Origin: Penaeus vannamei
Taxonomy: Eukaryota > Arthropoda > Malacostraca > Decapoda > Penaeidae
Assembly: GCF_042767895.1 (NCBI RefSeq)
Contig: NC_091564.1
Span: forward strand, 35,210,288-35,220,287
Length of the DNA: 10,000 nucleotides
Direction: 5' to 3'
Both the position numbers and the translations under genes were made by a program. This document shows, in pieces, positions 1 through 8,444 of the stretch. Numbering within the stretch: position 1 is the first letter of the stretch; every line of letters starts with the position of its first letter. A model generated the notes under the pieces. That model ran no database searches, had not been told where the DNA came from, and saw only the letters and a program-made list of their open reading frames with translations.

Positions 1-158
1 AAGTTTATAAAACGACTGCTTCAAAATCTTAATAATCATTATTAACACATCCAAAAAAAAAAAAAAAAATCTAATACAAGTTTAAACACGAAGTAAAGTT
101 TATATCAGTATTCGCCAAAGCAAAAAATAAATGTAAAATATGCAAACAAAACATTTAC
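1..158 (-). other. Start of intron d, AT-rich unique DNA
   Basis: No gene or RNA is visible here. In the gene's sense (minus) direction it follows candidate exon d, whose donor reads CAG|GTAAAT with GT at 158-157. The stretch is AT-rich and contains an uninterrupted run of 17 A at 53-69 (poly-T in the transcript). No long reading frame and no AATAAA signal tied to a coding end is seen, so it reads as intron continuing beyond the window. Confidence 0.55.
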
Positions 159-253
159 CTGCTCAAGAAGAAATTCACCAAAATATTTTTGAGCCTGTAG
201 CCTCTCCTTATGTGTGTTGGCGGTCGAATCTTGGTGGTCAAAACTCTCGCGTC
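159..253 (-). CDS. Candidate exon d of the membrane-protein gene (95 nt)
   Basis: This short exon has clear borders on the minus strand. The acceptor is a T-rich tract ending TTTCATTTCAG (AG at 255-254), and the donor is GAGCAG|GTAAAT (GT at 158-157). Read with two leading bases it encodes 31 residues ending KERLQAQKYFGEFLLEQ, a charged, probably helical stretch that looks like real protein and ends in phase 0. Exon c upstream ends with two bases of a codon, so a simple join forces another frame, W-T-R-E-F-stop (TGA at 240-238). An alternative acceptor after GCGAGAG (AG at 245-244) would start the exon at 243 and restore the good frame. It could be an alternative or regulated exon, an exon misphased by an assembly indel, or (less likely) part of another gene. 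I see no recognisable domain. Confidence 0.5.
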
Positions 254-304
254 CTGAAATGAAACATAAAATACTAAGGTTTTCATACAAAGAACTGAGC
301 GAGT

Positions 305-319
305 GGGTGGGTGGGTGGG
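305..319 (+). other. Perfect short-loop G-quadruplex motif
   Basis: GGGTGGGTGGGTGGG sits at the left edge of the minisatellite: four G3 runs with single-T loops, a strong type of intramolecular quadruplex motif. It is on the + strand, which is the template strand for the minus-strand gene. Folding in the cell is inference. Confidence 0.75.
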
Positions 320-2336
320 TGAGGGAATGGGCGAGTGGGTGAGGGAGTGGGCGAGTGAGTGAGGGAGTGGGCGAGTGAGTGGGTGAGTGGGCGAGTGAGT
401 GGGGGAGTGAGTGAGGGAGTAGGCGAGTGAGTGAGGGAGTGGGCCTGTGAGTGAGGGAGTGGGCGAGTGAGTGAGGGAGTGGGCCTGTGAGTGAGGGAGT
501 GGGCGAGTGAGTGAGGGAGTGGGCGAGTGAGTGAGGGAGTGGGCGAGTGAGGGATGGAGGGAGTGGGCGAGTGGGTGAGTGAGGGAGTGGGTGGGTGGGT
601 GAGTGAGTGAGTGGGCGAATGAGTGAGTGAGTGGGCGAATGAGTGAGTGAGTGGGCGAATGAGTGAGTGAGTGGGCGAATGAGTAAGTGAGTGAGTGGGC
701 GAATGAGTGAGTGAGGGAGTGGGCGAATGAGTGAGTGAGGGAGTGGGCGAATGAGTGAGGGAGTGGGCGAGTGAGTGAGGGAGTCGGCGAGTGGGTGAGT
801 GAGGGAGTGGGCGAGTGGGTGAGTGAGGGAGTGGGCGAGTGGGTGAGTGAGGGGAGTGGGTGAGTGAGGGAGTGGGCGAGTGAGGGAGTGGGCGAGTGAG
901 GGAGTGGGCGAGTGGGTGAGTGAGGGAGTGGGCGAGTGGGTGAGTGAGGGAGTGGGCGAGTGGGTGAGTGAGGGAGTGGGTGAGTGAGGGAGTGGGCGAG
1001 TGGGTGAGTGAGGGAGTGGGCGAGTGGGTGAGTGAGGGAGTGGGTGAGTGAGGGAGTGGGTGAGTGAGGGAGTGGGCGAGTGAGGCAGTGGGCGAGTGGG
1101 CGAGGTGAGTGAGGGAGTGGGCGAGTGGGTGAGTGAGAGAGTGGGTGAGTGAGGGAGTGGGCGAGTGGGTGAGTGAGGGAGTGGGCGAGTGAGGGAGTGG
1201 GCGAGTGAGGGAGTGGGCGAGTGAGGGAGTGGGCGAGTGAGGGAGTGGGCGAGTGAGGGAGTGGGCGAGTGGGTGAGTGAGGGAGTGGGCGAGTGAGGGA
1301 GTGGGCGAGTGGGTGAGTGGGCGAGTGGGTGAGTGAGGGAGTGGGTGAGTGAGGGAGTGGGTGAGTGAGGGAGTGGGCGAGTGAGGGAGTGAGGGAGTGG
1401 GGGAGTGAGGGGGTGGGCGAGTGAGGGAGTGGGCGAGTGAGGGAGTGGGCGAGTGGATGAGTGAGGGAGTGGGCGAGTGGGTGAGTGAGGGAGTGGGTGA
1501 GTGAGGGAGTGGGCGAGTGGGTGAGTGAGGGAGTGGGTGAGTGGGCGAGTAGGCGAGTGGGCGAGTGGGTGAGTGAGGGAGTGGGCGAGTGGGTGAGTGA
1601 GGGAGTGGGCGAGTGGGTGAGCGAGGGAGTGGGCGAGTGGGTGAGTGAGGGAGTGGTCGAGTGAGGGAGTGGGCGAGTGAGGGAGTGGGCGAGTGGGTGA
1701 GTGAGGGAGTGGGTGAGTGAGGGAGTGGGCGAGTGGGTGAGTGAGGGAGTGGGCGAGTGAGGGAGTGGGCGAGTGGGTGAGTGAGGGAGTGGGCGAGTGG
1801 GTGAGTGAGGGTGTGGGCGGGTGGGTGAGTGAGGGAGTGGGCGAGTGGGTGAGTGAGGGAGTGGGCGAGTGGGTGAGTGAGGGAGTGGGCGAGTGGGTGA
1901 GTGAGGGAGTGGGCGAGTGGGTGAGTGAGGGAGAGGGCGAGTGGGTGAGTGAGGGAGTGGGCGAGTGGGTGAGTGAGGGAGTGGGCGAGTGGGTGAGTGA
2001 GGGAGTGGGCGAGTGGGTGAGTGAGGGAGTGGGGGAGTGGGTGAGTGAGGGAGTGGGTGAGTGAGGGAGTGGGCGAGTGAGGGAGTGGGCGAGTGGGTGA
2101 GTGGGCGAGTGGGTGAGTGAGGGAGTGGGCGAGTGGGTGAGTGAGGGAGTGGGCGAGTGAGGGAGTGGGCGAGTGAGGGAGTGGGCGAGTGGGTGAGTGG
2201 GCGAGTGGGTGAGTGAGGGAGTGGGCGAGTGGAGTGGGCGAGTGGGTGAGTGAGGGAGTGGGCGAGTGGGTGAGTGAGGGAGTGGGCGAGTGGGTGAGTG
2301 AGGGAGTGGGCGAGTGGGTGAGTGAGGGAGTGGGCG

Positions 2337-2490
2337 AGTGGGTGAGTGAGGGAGTGGGTGGGTGAGTGAGTGAGTGAGGGAATGGGTGGGTGAGGGAGTG
2401 GGTGGGTGAGTGAGGGAGTGGGTGAGTGAGTGAGGGAGGGAGTGGGTGGGTGAGTGAGGGAGTGGGTGAGTGAGTGAGGGAGGGAGTGGG
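2337..2490. repeat. Cytosine-free island inside the minisatellite
   Basis: For about 150 bases the + strand has no C at all. The A octamer is absent and only GGGT/GAGT/GAGG tetramers remain, including longer GAGTGAGTGAGT and GTGGGTGGGT stretches and GAGGGAGGGAG slips. Part of the island is itself tandem, with a 44-bp period visible at 2397 and 2441. It looks like a differently diverged, perhaps older or independently expanded, segment within the array. Confidence 0.8.
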
Positions 2491-3697
2491 CGAGTGGGTG
2501 AGTGAGGGAGTGGGCGAGTGGGCGAGTGAGGGAGTGGGCGAGTGAGGGAGTGGGCGAGTGGGTGAGTGAGGGAGTGGGCGAGTGGGTGAGTGAGGGAGTG
2601 GGTGAGTGAGGGAGTGGGCGAGTGGGTGAGTGAGGGAGTGGGCGAGTGGGTGAGTGAGGGAGTGGGCGAGTGGGTGAGTGAGGGAGTGAGGGAGTGGGCG
2701 AGTGAGGGAGTGGGCGAGTGGGTGAGTGAGGGAGTGGGTGAGTGAGGGAGTGGGTGAGTGAGGGAGTGGGCGAGTGAGGGAGTGGGCGAGTGAGCGAGTG
2801 GGCGAGTGAGGGAGTGGGCGAGTGAGGGAGTGGGCGAGTGGGTGAGTGAGGGAGTGGGCGAGTGGGTGAGTGAGGGAGTGGGTGAGTGAGGGAGTGGGCG
2901 AGTGGGTGAGTGGAGTGAGGCGAGTGGGTGAGTGAGGGAGTGGGCGAGTGGGTGAGTGAGGGAGTGGGTGAGTGAGGGAGTGGGCGAGTGGGTGAGTGAG
3001 GGAGTGGGTGAGTGAGGGAGTGGGCGAGTGGGTGAGTGAGGGAGTGGGTGAGTGAGGGAGTGGGCGAGTGGGTGAGTGAGGGAGTGGGTGAGTGGGTGAG
3101 TGAGGGAATGGGCGAGTGGGTGAGTGAGGGAGTGGGCGAGTGGGTGAGTGAGGGAGTGGGCGAGTGGGTGAGTGAGGGAGTGGGCGAGTGGGTGAGTGAG
3201 GGAGTGGGCGAGTGGGTGAGTGAGGGAGTGGGCGAGTGGGTGAGTGAGGGAGTGGGCGAGTGGGTGAGTGAGGGAGTGGGCGAGTGAGGGAGTGGGCGAG
3301 TGGGCGAGTGAGGGAGTGGGCGAGTGGGTGAGTGAGGGAGTGGGCGAGTGGGTGAGTGAGGGAGTGGGCGAGTGGGTGAGTGAGGGAGTGGGCGAGTGGG
3401 TGAGTGAGGGAGTGGGCGAGAGGGAGAGTGAGGGAGAGGGCGAGTGGGTGAGTGAGGGAGTGGGCGAGTGGGTGAGTGAGGGAGTGGGCGAGTGGGTGAG
3501 TGAGGGAGTGGGCGAGTGGGTGAGTGAGGGAGTGGGCGAGTGGGTGAGTGAGGGAGTGGGCGAGTGAGGGAGTGGGCGAGTGGGTGAGTGAGGGAGTGGG
3601 CGAGTGGGTGAGTGAGGGAGTGGGCGAGTGAGGGAGTGGGCGAGCGGGTGAGTGAGGGAGTGGGCGAGTGGGGGAGTGAGGGAGTGGGCGATGGGAG

Positions 3698-4149
3698 AGT
3701 GAGGGAGTGGGCGAGTGGGTGAGTGAGGGAGTGGGCGAGTGGGTGAGTGAGGGAGTGGGCGAGTGGGTGAGTGAGGGAGTGGGCGAGTGGGTGAGTGAGG
3801 GAGTGGGCGAGTGGGTGAGTGAGGGAGTGGGCGAGTGGGTGAGTGAGGGAGTGGGCGAGTGGGTGAGTGAGGGAGTGGGCGAGTGGGTGAGTGAGGGAGT
3901 GGGCGAGTGGGTGAGTGAGGGAGTGGGCGAGTGGGTGAGTGAGGGAGTGGGCGAGTGGGTGAGTGAGGGAGTGGGCGAGTGGGTGAGTGAGGGAGTGGGC
4001 GAGTGGGTGAGTGAGGGAGTGGGCGAGTGGGTGAGTGAGGGAGTGGGCGAGTGGGTGAGTGAGGGAGTGGGCGAGTGGGTGAGTGAGGGAGTGGGCGAGT
4101 GGGTGAGTGAGGGAGTGGGCGAGTGGGTGAGTGAGGGAGTGGGCGAGTG
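3698..4149. repeat. Homogeneous block of perfect 24-bp units
   Basis: Across about 450 bases the A-B-C 24-mer repeats without any mismatch that I can find, nearly 19 copies in a row. It is bounded on the left by a damaged unit (GGGCGATGGGAGAG, about 3685-3698) and on the right by a switch to the 16-bp A-C unit at 4142-4150. Because 24 is a multiple of three, this block gives an open frame on the + strand (repeating EWVSEGVG) that has no other sign of being a gene. Confidence 0.93.
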
Positions 4150-4703
4150 AGGGAGTGGGCGAGTGGGTGAGTGAGGGAGTGGGCGAGTGGGTGAGTGAGG
4201 GAGTGGGCGAGTGGGTGAGTGAGGGAGTGGGCGAGTGGGTGAGTGAGGGAGTGGGTGAGTGCGGGAGCGGGCGAGTGGGTGAGTGAGGGAGTGGGCGAGT
4301 GGGTGAGTGAGGGAGTGGGCGAGTGGGTAAGTGAGGGAGTGGGCGAGTGAGGGAGTGGGTGAGTGAGGGAGTGGGCGAGTGAGGGAGTGGGCGAGTGGGT
4401 GAGTGAGGGAGGGGAGTGGGTGAGTGAGGGAGTGGGCGAGTGAGGGAGTGGGCGAGTGGGTGAGTGAGGGAGTGGGTGAGTGAGGGAGTGGGCGAGTGAG
4501 GGAGTGGGTGAGTGAGGGAGTGGGTGAGTGAGGGAGTGGGTGAGTGAGGGAGTGAGCGAGTGGGTGAGTGAGGGAGTGGGCGAGTGGGTGAGTGAGGGAG
4601 TGGGCGAGTGAGGGAGTGGGTGAGTGAGGGAGTGGGCGAGTGGGTGAGTGAGCGAGTGGGTGAGTGAGGGAGTGGGCGAGTGAGTGAGTGGGTAAGTGAG
4701 AGT

Positions 4704-4823
4704 GCGTGCGTGCGTGTTTGTGTTACACAATATCACAAAAAATATTTTAACATGTAATTGAACACATTGCTTGTGAATTTGAACGTAAAAAAAGCTTGAA
4801 TGAATGGAAGTTTCGTCACTCAC
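4704..4823 (-). other. 5' part of intron c, with splice donor
   Basis: In the sense direction intron c opens with a near-ideal donor, CTG|GTGAGT (GT at 4823-4822), followed by about 110 bases of AT-rich DNA before the minisatellite begins. The in-frame stop TGA at 4822-4820 overlaps the donor, so a transcript that keeps this intron would end the protein one residue later, at W. No polyadenylation hexamer AATAAA is seen in this stretch on the sense strand. Confidence 0.75.
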
Positions 4824-6276
4824 CAGCAAGACCTGAAGGACGCGCTCCGGCTGTCCGAGGACTTCCTGCTGCGTCGCGAGAAAGGAGTTTTGAAAGAACT
4901 GTCAAATGTCCCGTTGTTCTTGGAGCCTCCCGAGCTGGCCAGATAGCTCCTCGGAACGGGCTTGAGGTTTCGCTGGGCCAGAAGGCCTCCAACCGGAGTG
5001 GTGGGCGTGTACGTAAACTGGTGGCCTCTGAGTTCGGAATTAGGGGCCTGCTCTGCTCGGGGGGCGCTGACGACGGGCAGAAGGGGAGAGGGAGTCGGCG
5101 AGGGCGAGTTGTACTCCGGGGACGACGTGCTCCTGACGGGAGGCGTGGGCTTGGTGGCCCGACTGCGGCCTTCGGACCTCGGTGGCGGCGCTGGCTTGGG
5201 CCTGGCGACTGTCGGCGGCATCTCGTGGGCCGGCGTGGACGTGAGGCACTGCGGGAATGGCGAGACGTTAAGCGACGGCGAATGGCAGCTGTTCTGCGCA
5301 GACGCGTCGAGTGGCCGAGAGGTTTTGCTGGCTTCTGCACGGGCTATATCCAGGTGCTCGAAAGAAGAGGAAGCAGAGATGTTAGGCTTCCAGGGAATCA
5401 ACAAGGACAAGTCCGGCCAGACGTATGGAGGCTTTTTACCAGTGGAACGAACTTCACAAGACAATGGCGTCACAGGCCCTGAACTGGACGAGGAATTGGA
5501 GGACGAAGTGAATGTAATCAGTGATAGGCCATTGTGCGCAGGGGACGGCGTGCTCAGCTGACGACTTCGTAAAACTGAGCTTGTCTGCGCGGCGCAGTCC
5601 CTGTCGTGTTCTCGGAGATTCTCGTGCGAAGGCGAGGGCGTCACGGGAGCGGGAACGGCGGTCTCCTTCTGGCACTTCGAGACGTCTGCGGTGGACGGCA
5701 TCCGGAATATTGGAGCCTCAGATTTCTCGAAGAAGGCAAAGGATGGGGAGCTCGACCAGGCCCTCGAATGCAGGATGCCCACCAGGTGAGGCATGGAGGC
5801 AGAGGGCGACGGCGCTGCACCCGAACTCTCGACGGGCTTGAACGACAGCATGCTCCTCACCGCCGTCTTCCCCGAGATCGTTGCTGATTTAAAGGTCACG
5901 TCGATGATGGCTTCCTTGCAGGGGAAGGTGTCGCTCACCGTGGACGTGTTCAGGGCCTGGCACGGGGAGTGGACAGGGGGGTCCGCAACCCCAGGGTCAG
6001 GATGACGAGAACGAGATACCGCATTGTGTGCCTGGGGGCTTTCGAAGGACCGGTGGAGAATCTCCCGCCGCGAACTCCTGTGCGCTGCGACCACCCCACT
6101 CAGAGACAGGCGGGAGCGGGCGAGGGTCGGGGAGGGCTGGAACACCCAGTCGGACATCATGGTGATTCGGTCTGCTACCGGGGAGCTGCTTTTGTGGTAG
6201 CCGTTGAAGGTGACCGGGCAGCAGATGAGGCTGCTGCTGCTCCCAACCAACCCCGATATTGTAACTGCCCACACAG
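4824..6276 (-). CDS. Exon c: last membrane segment and long Ser/Pro-rich tail of a multi-pass membrane protein
   Basis: This is the main coding block of the window, 1453 nt and about 483 uninterrupted codons. The acceptor reads TATTGATGTTGCAG (AG at 6278-6277). Two leading bases, CT, complete a codon with the final G of exon b, giving Ala. Residues 1-23 of the exon (VWAVTISG... to ...LICCPVTF) are moderately hydrophobic and could be a fourth membrane segment. The rest looks disordered: many S, P, T and R, a poly-Ser stretch (SSSNSSSSSGP), two class II SH3-ligand motifs (PAPPPR and PTPPVR, 5132-5206) and a basic, phosphorylatable end, SRRSRKSSDSRSASFRS. GC-rich third positions hold to the end of the exon, which supports this frame. 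Sense-frame similarity to any family is not recognised. Readings in other frames here are Arg/Pro-rich shadows. The donor is GTGAGT at 4823-4818. Confidence 0.85.
5132..5206 (-). other. Two tandem class II SH3-binding motifs in the tail
   Basis: The tail reads ARPKPAPPPR (5177-5206) and then, ten residues later, PTPPVR (5132-5149). Both fit PxxPxR, the class II SH3-ligand pattern. Flanking Arg and Lys add the usual basic context. A link to an SH3-containing adaptor or cytoskeletal partner follows from the motif class only; no partner can be named. Confidence 0.6.
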
Positions 6277-6914
6277 CTGCAACATCAATATTACAGGATT
6301 AAATGAGGTTTTCTTATCAAATCAGAAAACCGAACACACGCATTTACCTTCTAGAAAGATTATTCCAATCACTCGAATTCTATCGACATCAAATTCTGTT
6401 TCATTCAACTTTATCACGGCAGGCTCTCGCAGTCATAATCTTCACGATTATTTCCCTAATTAATAATCATAATAATTATAATTTCCCAACACTTCCTTAA
6501 ATGTCTACCTCTATATGTCCACTTCTATGGAAACAAGTATTAACTCTTGCTCTCCTCTGGTCTAACATGCCTTAGTTCTGCTTTACATGTTTCCCTAAAC
6601 ATCTCAAAACCATTATATGCCCAGCTGTTAAAAGACTATTTTAATGCTCCTTGTAAACCTCTCTCATTCTTTCCCGTTTAAGTCTGTCGGTTTTCGCTCA
6701 AGCAATATTAAAGAGGAACTACTTATTGTCACCCCTTCTCGCAGTCATACACTGGACACCCTAATCTTCCTATAATTTTACAGAGTTCCTTTTGACTTAG
6801 ACGCCAGGATCCTCCGCTCCAGATTAGAAAATGTTAATCATTACGCGCGCTGCTCTTTTAGCCTTCCATTCCCCATCACTCATTCACAATCTTGGCATTT
6901 AACACATTCTTACT
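6277..6914 (-). other. 3' part of intron b, AT-rich with no recognisable gene
   Basis: About 640 bases between the exon c acceptor and the (CA)n cluster. Both strands show only short frames. The sense strand ends with a plausible branch region and a T/G-rich tract before TTGCAG. One short open piece on the minus strand (6348-6432) ends at a GTAAAT-type donor but has no matching acceptor, so I do not call it an exon. I see no transposon ends, tRNA or other RNA gene. Confidence 0.6.
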
Positions 6915-6941
6915 CCTTTCATAACGATGAAAACACACACA

Positions 6942-7009
<68 letters not shown>

Positions 7010-7110
7010 CTTATATAACATAACGATGAAAACACACACACACACACCTCTTATATAACATAACGATGAAAACACACACATACACAAACACCTCTTATAT
7101 AACATAACGA

Positions 7111-7120
<10 letters not shown>
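6915..7120. repeat. Composite repeat: 40-44-bp units carrying (CA)n tails
   Basis: A unit that begins CCTCTTATATAACATAACG, continues ATGAAAAC and ends in CA repeats occurs at 7007, 7047 and 7091 (periods 40 and 44). A shorter relative, CCTTTCATAACGATG, lies at about 6915 without the TTATATAAC part. The CA tails differ greatly in length between copies, so the array combines a minisatellite with an expandable microsatellite. It is inside intron b. Confidence 0.9.
6946..7006. repeat. (CA)n microsatellite, about 30 repeats
   Basis: Uninterrupted CA/AC dinucleotides fill about 61 bases after the word AACATACACA. This is the tail of the first, shorter unit of the composite repeat. The sense transcript carries (TG)n here. 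Confidence 0.97.

Positions 7121-7202
<82 letters not shown>
7117..7202. repeat. (CA)n microsatellite, about 43 repeats
   Basis: Uninterrupted CA dinucleotides fill about 86 bases following the third full composite unit. They end only about 34 bases from the exon b donor on the sense side (GT at 7241-7240), so length changes here alter the sequence just inside the intron. A third, short CA run lies at about 7031-7046. Confidence 0.97.
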
Positions 7203-7203
<1 letters not shown>

Positions 7204-7241
7204 TATACATCCCCCTCTCCCTCCACGTAAAAAAAACCCAC

Positions 7242-7467
7242 CTGCATCATCGACATCCTGAAAGACCCCGAAGGATTCCTTGGGTGCCCACGTCCACACG
7301 GAGGCAAAGTCGAGGTGGAAGAGGATGACCGAAGCCAGAAGAATTAAGGACGAGAGGACGAGCAGGATCCTGACGACCACGGCTGTTCTTCCTAGGGGGA
7401 GTCCTAAGCTCGTGGAGGTGTAGTGTCTGTAGGCCACGAGGGTCACCACGATGCCCGGGAGGAGACT
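7242..7467 (-). CDS. Exon b: membrane segments 2-3 of the multi-pass protein
   Basis: This is a 226-nt exon, 75 codons plus one base. The acceptor is TTCGCCCCCCACAG (AG at 7469-7468) and the donor is GATGCAG|GTGGGT (GT at 7241-7240). It starts in phase 0, matching the end of exon a, and leaves one base that pairs with the two leading bases of exon c. The peptide opens SLLPGIVVTLVAYRHY, which together with the end of exon a (AYFGLFFASGIL) makes the second membrane segment. A polar turn (TSTSLGLPLGR) comes next. Residues 29-50 (AVVVRILLVLSSLILLASVI and on) form a strong third segment. The end, HLDFASVWTWAPKESFG to DVDDA, is a Trp-containing, acidic loop. The GIL...LPG stretch loosely recalls the TMEM230/TMEM134 group, but the third segment does not fit and I do not assign it. 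Confidence 0.85.
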
Positions 7468-8388
7468 CTGTGGGGGGCGAAGGGCGTCTAGAGGGGTCGG
7501 GGATTGGGAAGGGGAGGCGAAGCGCGAGAGGATGAGCGAGAGGAAGAAGGGAGGGAGGAGATGGTAGAGGAGAAGAAGATTGAGGAGGAGGGGGAAGAGT
7601 GAGAAGAAGAAGAATGAGGAGGAGGGGGAAGAGTGAGAGGAAGAAGGGAGGGAGATGATAGAGGAGAAGAAGAATGAGGTGGGGGAGGAGGAGGAAAAGG
7701 GGGAAGAATGAAGAGGAGAAGGAGAAGGAGAAGGGGGAAGAGGAGGAGGAGGAGGAAAAGGGGGAAGAATGAAGAGGAGGAGGAGGAGGGGGAAGAAGAG
7801 GAGGAGAAAGAAAAGGAGGACGGGTGGAGAAGGGGGAAGAGAAGGAGAAGAATGAAGAGGAGAAAATGAATGAGGAGAAGAATAGAGAATGAGAATGTGG
7901 AAGAGGAGGAGGAGAAAGAGGGGGAAGAGGAGGAGGAAAGGAAGGAGAGGGATTTGGTGGTGGTGGAGGAGGAGAGAGAGAGGGAGGAGGAGGAGAAAGA
8001 GCAGGAGGAGGAGCAGAAGGAGGAGGGAGAGGGGGAGGAGGAAAGGGAAGAGGAGGAGGAGGCGGAGGGAGGGATAGTAGGGGGAAGAGGAGTGAGGGAG
8101 AGGAGGAGGGGGAGGAGGAGGAGTGAGGGAGAGGAGGAGGAATGAGGGGAAGGAGGGGGAGGAGGAATGAGGGGAAGGAGGGGGAGGGAGGGAGAGCAAG
8201 GAGAGGGGGGAGGGGGAGGAGGAGGAGGAGGAGGAGGAGGCAGGGGGAGGGGGAGGAGGAGGAGGAGGAGGAGGCAGAGGGAGGGAGAGGAAGAGGAGGA
8301 AAAGGAGGAGGGAGCGAAAGGAGGGAGAGGAGGAGGAGGAGGGAGAGGAGGGAGTGGGGGAGGAGGAGGAGGAAGAGGAGGAGGAGGA

Positions 8389-8444
8389 GGGAGAGGGAGA
8401 GGGAGAGGGAGAGGGAGAGGGAGAGGGAGAGGGAGAGGGAGAGA
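8389..8444. repeat. (GGGAGA)n hexamer array, about 9 copies
   Basis: A clean run of GGGAGA hexamers lies within copy 1 of the larger duplication. It has no long counterpart in copy 2, where GGA triplets have expanded instead. Its regularly spaced G3 runs also fit a G-quadruplex pattern with short GGG-AGA loops on the + strand. Confidence 0.93.

Larger units (their letters stand above)
297..4703. repeat. 4.4 kb minisatellite built from G-rich octamers (24/16/20-bp units)
   Basis: The whole block is built from eight-base words: GAGTGGGC (A), GAGTGGGT (B) and GAGTGAGG (C). The dominant unit is A-B-C (24 bp), mixed with 16-bp A-C and B-C units. The left edge (about 300-720) uses 20-bp and four-base variants, including GGGCGAAT and GGGCCTGT forms. 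At the right edge it decays through GGTAAGTGAGAG into a short TGCG tetranucleotide run (about 4702-4716). The + strand is extremely G-rich with very little C; most C lies in the word GGGCGAG. Occasional slips break the eight-base register, for example near 849, 1092, 2228, 2910 and 4405. It lies wholly inside intron c, whose transcript carries the C/T-rich strand. All three minus frames stay open because T is almost always followed by C, so the long frames here are not a protein. Confidence 0.97.

Noticed and set aside
1741..4150. Plus-strand frames with EWVSEGVG peptide repeats
   Set aside because: They are direct translations of the 24-bp unit and appear only where units stay multiples of three. 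They have no promoter, no conserved flanks and no start context.
297..4703. CRISPR-like array or telomere-like repeat
   Set aside because: There are no unique spacers between repeats, so it is not CRISPR. The words are GAGT/GGGC based and internal to an intron, unlike TTAGG or TTAGGG telomere repeats.
105..4829. Open frame of about 1570 codons on the minus strand (SPTPSLTH-type peptide repeats) across the minisatellite
   Set aside because: All three minus frames are open here because T is almost always followed by C. The frame begins beside a splice donor without an ATG and changes peptide register with every 16-bp unit. Only its last part, 159-253, overlaps a plausible exon.
4816..5340. A second minus-strand frame (174 codons) at the end of exon c that would join exon d in phase
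   Set aside because: It would fix the phase at the c/d junction, but its peptide is Arg/Pro-rich noise with AT-type third positions, while the main frame stays protein-like up to the donor. It remains possible only if there is an indel very close to 4824.
4796..5561. Plus-strand open frames of about 200-230 codons opposite exon c
   Set aside because: They are shadows of the GC-rich coding exon on the minus strand. Their composition is Arg/Gly-rich, and they cross the exon c border without any splice logic.
6348..6432. Possible small minus-strand exon ending at GAAG|GTAAATG (peptide ...KLNETEFDVDRIRVIGIIF...)
   Set aside because: The donor is fair, but I find no pyrimidine tract and AG at its upstream side, an in-frame stop (6435-6433) lies just before it, and exons b and c already join in phase without it.
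6899..7210. Minus-strand Cys/Val repeat frame and plus-strand Thr/His repeat frame
   Set aside because: They are translations of the (CA)n microsatellite, not genes.
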